64,000 nt of DNA from Siniperca chuatsi (lineage: Eukaryota; Chordata; Actinopteri; Centrarchiformes; Sinipercidae). Shown here piece after piece: positions 1 to 8,950 of this stretch; position 1 is the stretch's first letter; every line of letters begins with the position of its first letter. The notes beneath the pieces are model-generated. The model did not search any database. It worked only from the letters and a program-made list of their open reading frames with translations, and was not told the DNA's origin. A program made the translations under genes and the position numbers. The stretch lies in assembly GCF_020085105.1 (NCBI RefSeq), contig NC_058057.1:28017042-28081041 (forward strand), given 5' to 3'.

Positions 1-688
1 GCTGAATGTACTTAAAGTATGAAGTATAATCAGCTAAAGTTACTTAAAGTATGAAGTATAATCAGCTGAATGTACTTAAAGTATGAAGTATAATCAGCTA
101 AAGTTACTTAAAGTATGAAGTATAATCAGCTAAAGTTACTTAAAGTCTGAAGTATAATCAGCTAAAGTTACTTAAAGTATGAAGTATAATCAGCTAAATG
201 TACTTAAAGTATGAAGTATAATCACCTGAATGTACTTAAAGTATGAAGTATAATCAGCTAAAGTTACTTAAAGTATGAAGTATAATCAGCTGAATGTACT
301 TAAAGTATGAAGTATAATCAGCTAAAGTTACTTAAAGTATGAAGTATAATCAGCTAAATGTACTTAAAGTATGAAGTATAATCACCTGAATGTACTTAAA
401 GTATGAAGTATAATCAGCTAAAGTTACTTAAAGTATGAAGTATAATCAGCTAAATGTACTTAAAGTATGAAGTATAATCAGCTAAAGTTACTTAAAGTAT
501 GAAGTATAATCAGCTAAATGTACTTAAAGTATGAAGTATAATCAGCTAAATGTACTTAAAGTATGAAGTATAATCAGCTGAATGTAGTTAAAGTATGAAG
601 TATAATCAGCTAAAGTTACTTAAAGTATGAAGTATAATCAGCTAAAGTTACTTAAAGTATGAAGTATAATCAGCTAAAGTTAAAGTGT
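1..688. repeat. 32-bp minisatellite, about 21 units
   Basis: The unit is 32 bp, of the form gctRAAKKTA followed by cttaaagtatgaagtataatca. Units start at 1, 33, 65 and so on in strict 32-bp register to 673. Three variants differ at the 5' end: gctgaatgta, gctaaagtta and gctaaatgta. A rare cctgaatg form recurs at 225 and 385, exactly five units apart, which suggests partial higher-order (160 bp) amplification. The array is open at the left window edge, so its true length is unknown. Confidence 0.97.
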
Positions 689-1199
689 TCAGTGAGAGTC
701 GTCCCTGTGCAGTAAAACGCTTCCTGTCAGTGTTTATTATATCTGATGTTTCTGGATTCATATTCCTGCTGCATTCATGTGTGTGTTGCATTTTACTGCT
801 GCAGATGTTTCAGGCTGAGCTCATTTTAACTGCTTTATATACTGTTGGGCAGTTTAACCTGCAGCAATGCATCATGGTCTATGAGGCCTTAAGGGGGGGT
901 TAAAGAGTTTATTCAGCTTCAGGAGGAGGAGGAGTTTCCTCAGCACGTGAAGGAAACTCTTCATCCTTCAGCTCGTCACAAACACCTGGAGATACGAGGT
1001 TTCCACCGGACAGGAAGGGGCTGAAACACTGTGATCTGTAAAGTGAAGCCGTCGGACAAACGCAGTGAAAAGTCCGATATTTCCTCTGAGATGGAGTCGA
1101 AGTATAAAGGTGCATAGAACGGAAATACTCAAGTAAAGTACAAGTACCTTGGATCTATACTTTACCTGAGTAAATGTACTTTGTTTCTTTCCACCGCTG
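1..1199 (-). mobile_element. hAT-like MITE hosting the minisatellite
   Basis: The unique sequence after the array ends in a terminus (about 1115-1199: aagtaaagtacaagtacc ... tttctttccaccgctg) that is the inverse of the common teleost TIR element start cagtggtggaaagaa. A fuller relative lies at 49021-49404 and a 5' part at 29251-29430. The latter has the internal string atcagctaaagtaagaag, the apparent seed of the minisatellite unit. The left end lies outside the window. Superfamily is inferred from the CAGTGGTGG ends only; the strand is arbitrary. Confidence 0.6.
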
Positions 1200-2520
1200 T
1201 CATTTGGTGTCAGTCTCTGTTTTTGACATTGACGCGTTATTTTGTTCTTGTTTAAACTGTTTTATTTTATTATTATTATTTTGTGTAACTTATAGACCAA
1301 AAGAAAGATCAATTAATAGATTTTTTAAAAATGCAATAAATGCTTGACTACACTGCAGTTTGTGTACACATCACTGAGTTATAATAAACTGTATTTAGAT
1401 ACTTAACACAGACATATTTGAAATATAACTTTGAGTTATATGTTATAGTGAGTGTTATATTTACATATTTAAAGTGTATTAAACAAATATTTATTTTATT
1501 TTAAACATATAATATAAAATACTTTATTATTAATATTATATAGTATGAAATGTCCATTATTTTCCAGAGCTCAATGTAATTAATTCAAACTGCTTGTTTG
1601 GTTCAACCAACAAAACCCAAAGACGTTGAGTTCAGTGTGATTCATCGCTCACAGAAAGCCTCAGTTAACTCCCACAGAGTGAAACTGATCCACAAAACAG
1701 CTTTCTGTTGATCGACCAATCAATTAATCAACTTATCATTTCGGCAATACACAGACGCCTCAAAACAGCTGTTTATTTTTAACGGTTGAGTGCTCCATCT
1801 TCTCAAACATAGACAATCTCTGACACCTGCCTGGGGGGCGGGGACAACTGTTGAAACACACCTGACTGTTACCTTTAATATTCACGTGGGACCTTAGAGT
1901 GTCTTATAATAATCATCTTATTAATATTGTTTTTAAAAATGCGTTCAGTGACGTTAATGAATATTTAACTTTTTATTAGTTTATACATAATTTTTCTATT
2001 AATTATTTACTTTGTGAAATAAAAAACAAATGGTGAAAACGTTATAATTTATCCGCATCAGAAATCACATTCTTTGACCTTATTTGCTATAAATATTATA
2101 TAAAACATGAAATGTTTATTTCAGCTGGGCAAAACTGGGACTCCACAGTGTAAAACCTGTAATTATATATTATTAGTAGTATTATATATTATATTTCTAT
2201 ACTTTTACTGCTGATACGCAGTTGACCAAACAAATGTTTAAAGTTAAATACAAAAGAAGTGTCCCAACACACACAAACACAAAAAACCTCAACACAATAA
2301 GTCTTCTCGCTGAAACCCCAACAGGCTACAATTCTACATTTATAATGTAAAATAACAAACCACAGGAAATACAATAAATTAACAAAATAAATTAGAAGAA
2401 AGAAACTATACATTTTTATATTAACAAACATTAATATGTTGATACAACTCATTCACAGGACCTTAATACCTCACTGTAAGGAGTGCTACTAGTTACTCCA
2501 CTTTTTTATCCCAGTGACCA
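1200..2520. other. AT-rich gene-free stretch
   Basis: I see no exon with splice signals, no RNA gene and no recognisable transposon. The stretch is AT-rich and stop-dense in all frames. The 87-codon frame at 2189-2452 (-) is low-complexity hydrophobic residues from AT-rich DNA and is not supported. Confidence 0.6.
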
Positions 2521-2860
2521 AAAATAGGATCAGAATCAGAATCAGAAATACTTTATTGATCCTCGAGGGGAAACTCTTTTGTTTTGTCACGTCAGTGCAC
2601 ACAGGAATAGAAGTACTAAGCAAAAAATACACTATAATACAGGTCAGAAAATAAATTAAGTACCAACTGAGTATAAGTATAAAATAAGTGTGAAGTACAA
2701 AGTGGATTTACAGGTTGATGATAAGTATGTACGGTATAATAATACAATGTAATAATACAAGTATAATAGTATAGTAATAGTGCATGAACTGTCAAGTGTA
2801 GCCTATTAAGATTATAATGAGACGGTGGATATTGCACAGCAGTAATAGAAGTATAGATAT
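2521..2860 (-). mobile_element. LINE 3'-end fragment
   Basis: Read on the minus strand, the sequence ends in gtttcccctcgaggatcaataaagtatttctgattctgattctga, the familiar teleost LINE tail with a short attctg repeat at its 3' end. The neighbouring gtcagtgcacacaggaatag block and the tract that follows it match the 3' UTR of the longer LINE at 21660-22611, in the same orientation. Only the 3' noncoding part is left. Confidence 0.75.
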
Positions 2861-3189
2861 AAAGGTATCCATATTTTACATGATAGATTTATTGATCATT
2901 TTACAACAAAGGGTTGTATAACGAGATTTTGATTGTAGTTCCCTTTATGCTACTCAAAAACAAATGTTATGTACAAAAATGATATACAGTGGATCAGTGG
3001 ATATATAATAAGTCATAGAAATAAACGCTATTTTGCATGGTGGAGTGCCGAGAATGAATCTCTCAGCCCGAGGGAAGAAGCTGCTCTGTGGTCCGGTGTC
3101 CGGCTGGTCACCGATATCACTGACGCTCGGTACTGGACATTGTTTGTTGTTCGTGGCGTGTGATGAGTGAATAGTGATTTCTGCAGGTG

Positions 3190-3347
3190 TCTTCAATCAG
3201 CAAAGAGGACACAGAGACACTGAGGAACCAGACCAGAACCCAAAGCCAGGATAAAGAGGTTCAGTGAATGTGGTGTTGAAGGTGTGGAGGTGGATCAGAG
3301 TGTCGGAGGAGACTCTGTAGAAGGACAGGATGCTGTGTTTGCATCTG
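3190..3347 (-). pseudogene. B30.2 (PRY-SPRY) exon remnant of copy B
   Basis: The minus strand encodes SFYRVSSDTLIHLHTF, TEPLYPGFGFWSG and SVSLC, the C-terminal half of the fish NLR B30.2 domain, and stops at TGA just after. Upstream it jumps from the PRY start (..NTA..) straight to the last SPRY strands, so roughly 380 bp are deleted relative to the 593-bp exon of copy A. Confidence 0.85.
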
Positions 3348-3577
3348 AGGAAGATCAAAATACAGTTTATTATCTGTCACAATTGAGGCGTTTATTCTTT
3401 ACTAATTTACTATTAGATGAATCTCTACCCTGATTTACACATGACATGAACAACACATTGTATCAGTCATCTCTTGTCGATAGGATTTTAAAGAATAAAT
3501 ATCATGTCTATGAACTTCCTGTTTAAACAGACTGTGTGCGGTTTTGTTCTCATGAATCAAACTGAATCCACACTCCC

Positions 3578-3624
3578 ATTTCCTCAGACCTGGCATCAAC
3601 CACTGGTGTCCACTATGGTCCACC
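3578..3624 (-). pseudogene. Linker exon of copy B, donor lost
   Basis: The minus strand reads ttcctccag|G GTG GAC CAT AGT GGA, encoding VDHSGHQWLMPGLRK. It matches the short exon between LRRs and B30.2 in copy A (VDHCGEKRLEPVK). The expected donor gtaagt is gggagt here, so the splice site is gone. Confidence 0.75.
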
Positions 3625-3779
3625 CTGGAGGAAGAAATACAGCATAGAAACATTGAATAACCTCCCTGCTGAATGATTTTCCATCCAACCTGAGTCCCAA
3701 CTTCTGTTCAACATGAAGCAGCGTTGACCAGCTTTTCTGTGGGCCAAACGACATGTGAGCTCTTGTTGTCTGTCCATAC

Positions 3780-3867
3780 CTGAGAGTGTCCAGGCTCCAG
3801 TGTGGATCCTCCAGTCCTGCAGACAGCAGCGTCACTCCTGAGTCTCCTGGATGATTGTAGCTTACAC
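3780..3867 (-). pseudogene. 5'-truncated LRR exon of copy B
   Basis: The minus strand encodes SYNHPGDSGVTLLSAGLED and DPHWSLDTLR followed by a good gtatgg donor. The intron start also matches copy A (gtatggacagacaacaag). Only about 88 of the usual 174 bp remain. The 5' half is replaced by unrelated sequence, and a MITE and a LINE tail separate it from the preceding LRR exon. Confidence 0.85.
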
Positions 3868-4552
3868 TACCCCTAACCTTAAAGGTTCTATATGTAACTT
3901 TCAGTTACTTTGTTAATGACACCTTTGGCTGTTAAGTGAACTGCAGTCAGCATCCTGTTGCTCACGCTCGCACGTATTTTCTTTGGACCATTGACTCCAT
4001 GATACTAACTAGCAAATCACCCCATCAGCCAACACCATGAAGCAACCAAGCCAGACCCACACCGCACAGCCAAGCCACATCCAGCCAACCACAGCTTAGC
4101 TGAGGTTACAGTTAGCTGGTTGGCCACCCCTGCCTTGCATCGCTCTTGGCTAGTAGAAAGCGATCGTTATACACCTTTGTACTGTTACATCATTTATTGT
4201 TTGCTAAAATCAAACTGTTTGTCTTAATACATATGTTTGGTCCCCATAAGGAAGTTCCCACAATGTGACTGTGATTAATGTTAACATTAGTAATACCCGC
4301 ACACACACACACACACTTTGGTTTTCTCATGTTAAACCTATGTTTTTACCTACTAACAGAAGACTTCATAGTGAAATTGAGATGACTGATGATTGAAGAT
4401 GACTATAAGACAAAGGGGCCTTATAGCAACTCAAGGGTTTTCTACTTTGTTAAAGAGAATCTGGTATTTTATTGAATTGTTTTTATTACATATTTTAGCA
4501 TTCCTGGACCCCAGGAAGTCTAGCGACAACTTTGTGGAAGCCAATGGTGATT
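3868..4552. other. Unassigned insertion inside pseudogene B
   Basis: No coding content. The string aaaggttctatatgtaacttt near 3880 resembles the edge of a dispersed teleost repeat, and a short CA tract lies at about 4300-4316. This sequence interrupts the LRR part of pseudogene B. Confidence 0.4.
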
Positions 4553-4894
4553 AGGACTGCAACTAACGATTATTTTCATTGTCGATTAATCTGTTGATTA
4601 TTTTCTCAATTAATAGATTAGTTCTTTGGTCTATAAAATGTCAGAAAATGGTGAAAAATGTTAATCAGTGTTTCCCAAAGCCCAAGATGACGTCCTCAAA
4701 TGTCGTGTTTTGTCCACAACACAAAGAGATTCAGTTTACTGTCATAGAAGAGTAAAGAAACCAAAAAATATTCACATTTAAGAAGCTGGAATGAGTGAAT
4801 TTTTACTCAAATTGATTATACGAATATCAAAATAGTTGGTGATTCATTTAATAGTTGATACCTAATCGATCAATAGATTAATCGTTGCAGTGCT
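4553..4894. mobile_element. TIR MITE, complete copy
   Basis: The left end (gactgcaactaacgatta) and right end (taatcgttgcagtgc) are inverted copies of each other, joined by an AT-rich body with gtctataaaatgtcagaaaatgg. This is a widespread percomorph non-autonomous DNA element. A decayed relative lies at 37840-38075. It carries no open reading frame and sits in an intron position of pseudogene B. Confidence 0.75.
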
Positions 4895-4984
4895 AATGGT
4901 GATCCAAATAAAGAAGAAATTAGATGCCTTTATAGCATGGTTGCAAAAGAAATCATTTGTGGTAATAAAAGACTCAACTCCAGG

Positions 4985-5140
4985 CAAGGCACAATAAAGA
5001 AAAATGTATTACCTGTATTATAGTGTATTATATTTTGCTTAGTACTTCTATCCCTGTGTGCACTGACGTGACAGTGAGCAGCTGTAACGAAAGAGTTTCC
5101 CCTCGGGGATCAATAAAGTATTTCTGATTCTGATGTAACT
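4985..5140 (+). mobile_element. LINE 3'-tail fragment
   Basis: The same tail as at 2521-2860 but on the plus strand: cagtgcacaggg-type block reversed, then gtttcccctcggggatcaataaagtatttctgattctga. It is a short 5'-truncated insertion with no coding sequence. Confidence 0.7.
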
Positions 5141-5212
5141 AGAGTATCATCACTGATAATAACCTGACTGGAAGGTAGGTGTCATTTGCTTAAGAAAGAT
5201 CAGAATCCTGAC

Positions 5213-5386
5213 CTGAGAGTTTCCAGCGTAAAGTGTAGTCTCTCCAGTCCAGCAGAGAGCAGCTTCACCCCTGAATACTGCAGGTCGTTGTTACTCAGGT
5301 CCAGCTCTCTCAGACCAGAGGAATGGGAGCTGAGAACTGAGGCCAGAGCTTCACAACTTCTCTCTGAGAGGTTACAGCCACTCAAC
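5213..5386 (-). pseudogene. Intact LRR exon of copy B
   Basis: Exactly 174 bp between tattcttcag and gtcaggatt on the minus strand, encoding [36 protein letters not shown] and SAGLERLHFTLETLR. Length and phase equal the LRR exon of copy A at 19187-19360. This is the only exon of copy B without a visible lesion, but the gene it belongs to is dead. Confidence 0.9.
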
Positions 5387-5487
5387 CTGAAGAATAAACA
5401 ATGATGAACAAGGGGGAAAAACAGTGTGTCATCTATGAATATCTGAAACACATTTAATTCATTTCATTTATTCAGTCATCTACTCAC

Positions 5488-6880
5488 ACAGATCTGTTGG
5501 AAGCTTTGACCACTGGCAGCAGCCTCAGAAGAGCCTCCTCTGAAGCAGAGTATTTCTTCAGGTCAAACACATCCAGATCTTTTTCTGATGACAGTAAGAT
5601 GAAGCCCAGAGCTGACCACTGAGCAGGAGACAGTTTATCTGTGGAGAGATGTCAAGATCTCAGGTAGTGTTGGATCTCCTCCACTAGAGAACAATCATTC
5701 AGTTCATTTAGACAGTGAAAAAGATGGATGCTTCATGAGGTATTCTCCTTGCTCTTCTTGATGTAATAGACTGTTTCCTGGTTGGTCTTTGAGCTACTTC
5801 CTGTCTGTGTCAGCAGGCCTTGTAGGAGAGTCTGATTGGTCTCCAGTGAAAGACCCAGGAGGAAGCGGAGGAACAAGTCCAGGTGTCCATTTGGACTTTG
5901 TAAGGCCTTGTTCACAGCCCTCTGGTAGAGATGTTTTAGTTTAGGTTTCTCTCTGAAGACTTTAGACAACTGAGAGGTTGATTGTTCTTCTGACAGCAGA
6001 TTGACACCAGAGTTGATTCATAGAAGATCAGGTTGCCTTTCTGCAGCTGCTCAAAAGCCAGTTTTCCCAGAGACACAATCATCTTCCTGCTCTCTGGACT
6101 CCAGTGTGGATCTGTCTCAGCTCCTCCATCATACTTGACGTTCTTCAGTTTGGACTGAACCACCAGGAAGTGGATGTACATCTCAGTCAGGGTCTTGGGC
6201 AGCTCTCCTCCCTCTGTGGTCTTCAACACATCCTCCAGAACTGTAGCAGTGATCCAGCAGAAGACTGGGATGTGGCACATGATATGGAGGCTTTGTGATG
6301 TCTTGATGTGGACCTCAGGACCTCATTGTTGTGGAAGTCCAGAGGAAGTCGACACTCATCCAGACCGTCAGATGAACACAACCTGGAACTCTTCAAACCT
6401 GCAGATTCCTGCTTCTTTGGTTTCAGTAAAGAAGTGATGAACAAGTTTCACCAAGCTGAACTTTTTCTCTTTCAGCACATTCAGCTCTCTGAAAGTGAAT
6501 GGAAATGTGAAGTGTATGTCCTGGTTGGCTTTGTCTTCAGCCCAGTCCAGAGTGAACTTCTGTGTTAAGACTGTTTTCCCAATGCCAGACACTCCCTTTG
6601 TCATCACTGTTCTGATTGGTTCATCTCTTCCAGGTGAGGGTTTAAAGATGTCTTCTTGTCTGATTGTTGTTTCTGGTCTGTCTGGTTTCCTGGATGCTGT
6701 TTCAATCTGTCTGACCTCATGTTCTTCATTGACCTCTGCAGTCCCTCCCTCTGTGATGTAGACCTCTGTGTAGATCTGGTTCAGAAGGGTTGGGTTTCCT
6801 GGTTTAGCGATCCCCTCAAACACACACTGGAACTTCTTCTTCAGGTTAGACTTGAGTTTACACCGGCACAGCTGATTTGG
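5488..6880 (-). pseudogene. Disabled FISNA-NACHT exon of copy B
   Basis: The minus strand begins with FISNA sequence ([16 protein letters not shown]) and reaches a clean Walker A ([18 protein letters not shown]). It then loses two bases at about 6368 inside Walker B (FIFDGLDEC becomes FI-stop). Near 6315 about 225 bp are missing, and near 6016 another 167 bp, both relative to copy A. A nonsense change lies near 5652 (AGATCTTGA). The 3' end, TCTGT|gtgagt, keeps a valid donor. At the 5' end the acceptor ctccag is shortened to ctcca by a 3-base deletion, so the exon has no proper entry site. It cannot encode a working NTPase. Confidence 0.92.
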
Positions 6881-7112
6881 AGAAAAAGAAATCAATAAAT
6901 GGATGTTACAGAAAATCTTATCAATGTGAATTCTTTTATGGTGGCTTTATACATCTCTCTTCATTAAGTATAATCAGCTTCTCAGTTCAGCCTAAAATAA
7001 TTCATAGATCAGATGCAGATGTGTGCAACATATTTAGACTTGAAGTGTAAACTTCTCCCATATTGCCTCCAATTCCCTTTCCATCATGTTAAAACTGTTA
7101 AAGTCGTCTTAC

Positions 7113-7331
7113 TGCTCTGCAGACAGTCAGCCAGCTCCTCCTGCTTCATTCTCCTCAGGAAGTGCAGTGTGATCTTCAGAAATGCCTCTCTGCTGCTCAT
7201 CCTCTGCTCTTCATCCTCACCGTCCAACACCTCCTCATCCTCCTTCTGACTCTCTAAGCATTCTGGGTAATCTGGACTCAGAACCCTCTGAAACCTCTTC
7301 TTCAGGTTAGACTTGAGTTTATGTCGGCACA
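7113..7331 (-). pseudogene. Chimeric exon 6/7 of copy B
   Basis: The minus strand reads ccgcag|TGTGCCGACATAAACTC. The frame starts as the NACHT exon ([11 protein letters not shown]) but after LKK turns into exon 6 (RFQRVLSPDYPECLESQ ... ELADCLQS) and ends at AGCA|gtaaga exactly like exon 6 of copy A. The switch falls at ctgaagaag/ctgaagagg, present in both parents. The frame is open throughout. It replaces the normal start of exon 6 (LLEDNIVSFVKNE). Confidence 0.85.
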
Positions 7332-7633
7332 CTGCGGCACACGTTTCTGAATGAACAAATGAACAAATTAAATCAGTGAGTGGATGTGGAGGAAAATCTG
7401 ACAACTGTAAAGTTTTAGTGCTTGTACCTTTATAATTTCTTGACATCTATTCAGGTTAGCAATGGAGAACAAATAGCATTTGACTCTATACAGCCAAGAG
7501 GAATTAATATATTCTGTGCAGATATGTGCAACATATTTACAGCATAGTTTGGAAATGTAAATCTCTCTCAGGTTTCTGTGATTTCTTATAATGTTAAATT
7601 CTTAACATGTTAAATCTGTTAAAGCCCTCTTAC

Positions 7634-7857
7634 TGCTCTGCAGTCAGCCAGCTCCTCCTGCTTTATTCTCCTCAGGAAGTGCAGAGTGATCTTCAGAAAT
7701 GCCTCTCTGCTGCTCATCCTCTGCTCTTCCTCCTCACCGTCCAACACCTCCTCGTCCGCCTTCTGACTCTAAGCATTCTGGGTAATCTGAACTCAGAACT
7801 CTGTGGAACTTCTTCAGCTTGTTCTTCAACAAAACTGACAATGTTTTCCTCCAGCAG
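7634..7857 (-). pseudogene. Second exon-6 copy, frameshifted
   Basis: On the minus strand, ttgattcag|CTGCTGGAGGAAAAC starts as LLEENIVSFV, the true exon-6 start. A base change in length then shifts the frame after SFV, and further small deletions follow (gagtcagaaggcgg, ctgactgcagagca). It ends at a gtaagagg donor. It lies upstream of the chimeric exon, so copy B contains exon 6 twice. Confidence 0.8.
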
Positions 7858-8399
7858 CTGAATCAATAAAATATAAAAGCCACTTTCAATAAAAACTCAT
7901 AGAACACATCCAATGTGTCAGACTGAAAGCCTGACACCTGTTGAAAGCCTGCTGATCTAAAAAAGTGCAACATGGAGACTGAATCAGAATGGTAGTTCAG
8001 TATTTAGTTTGTGGCTGTTGTAATTAGCATTAGTAGCTGTGCTTCAACATTTACACACCACAAATATAGAGTCCAGGTCTGTTTGGTACTTCTGGACAGA
8101 CTGACCACTGAGAACATCTACACTCTCCTGATAAAGTCTGTGGAGAAAACATACATACAGAAGGTGAACTTCTCAATTTTTCAAAGAGGCATTTAAATTA
8201 ACATATTATTTAAGTGCGTTCCTAAGGCATAATACCCATTCACATGAGACTTATACAAGAAATAACCCATCCATTTTTAAGTCTTACCTTTGATCAGCTG
8301 AGTGGTGTCCATCATTCATGGACACAAATCTGGGTTCAGGAGAGTCTGGTCTCTTCTTATGGTTCCTGACAGACATGCAAAACTGATTAATTATTTAAA

Positions 8400-8650
8400 G
8401 TTTAAAATCTCTATAAAATTCTCTGTGGATAATATATATCGATCTCAGTTAGTACATGTTTACGGTGAGTCCTCTGTGCACGCCAAAGTTAGTCATGGAG
8501 TTCCACAAGGTTCTATGCTTGGACCAATTCTATTCACCTTATATATGCTTCCTTTAGGCAATATTATTAGGAAACTTTCATTGTTATGCAGATGATACCC
8601 AATTATATCTATCGATCAAGCCAGATTAAACTAACCAGCTAGCTAAACTT
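8400..8650 (+). mobile_element. L2/CR1-type LINE reverse-transcriptase fragment
   Basis: The plus frame encodes VSHGVPQGSMLGPILFTLYM followed by PLGNIIRK and, after a frameshift, YADDTQLYLSI. These are the conserved RT motifs around the catalytic YADD box of vertebrate L2/CR1-type non-LTR elements. About 80 codons survive with no other ORF2 domain. It is an inactive fragment. Confidence 0.85.
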
Positions 8651-8839
8651 CAAGCTCAATAACATTTATACCTGCAAGCATCAAATAGATATTTTGAAAC
8701 AGACAATCCTGATCAAGAAATTATTCTACCGTACAGTCAATAAGTGACATTAACACAATGTGATCAAAGTGTTCATCAGACATTGACAGATTCCTCTGGT
8801 CGGATTCTCACCTGCTGAACTCACTTCAGGTCAACTTAC

Positions 8840-8950
8840 AGACACTTTCCACCTTCATGTGTGGAGCGAAGAAGCTGCTCATTTCTTCCTTGTCAGTCCT
8901 GGTGTCTGTGTGCATCTGACCTGAAGACGCCGTCACATCCTCATAACTTC
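8840..8950 (-). other. Possible 5' exon of NLR copy B
   Basis: On the minus strand a stretch ends in a good donor, GTGTCT|gtaagttg, and contains ATGAGCAGCTTCTTCGC. It sits about 1 kb upstream of pseudogene B and resembles 5' exons I associate with fish NLR transcripts, but I cannot confirm this from sequence. It could equally be chance. Confidence 0.2.

Larger units (their letters stand above)
3190..7857 (-). pseudogene. NLR pseudogene B (FISNA-NACHT-LRR-B30.2 remnant)
   Basis: This is a minus-strand relative of NLR copy A. In order of transcription it holds: an exon-6 copy with frameshifts (7857-7634), a chimeric exon 6/7 (7331-7113), the FISNA-NACHT exon (about 6880-5488), one intact LRR exon (5386-5213), a half LRR exon (3867-3780), a linker exon with a lost donor (3624-3578) and a gutted B30.2 exon (3347-3190). 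I found no counterpart of the first five coding exons of A. Several lesions would each stop expression: a 2-base deletion in Walker B, deletions of about 225 and 167 bp, an in-frame stop near 5652, and loss of the NACHT-exon acceptor. The part around exons 6-7, including the intron, is almost identical to A, so the copy is recent or has been homogenised. Intact family members are cytosolic innate immune receptors; this one should make no product. Confidence 0.9.

Noticed and set aside
1-688. Regular 32-bp repeats resembling a CRISPR array
   Set aside because: The repeats are contiguous with no unique spacers, and this is a vertebrate genome; it is a minisatellite.
685-1115. Short frames right after the minisatellite
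   Set aside because: They lie within the MITE body and have no splice context or domain.
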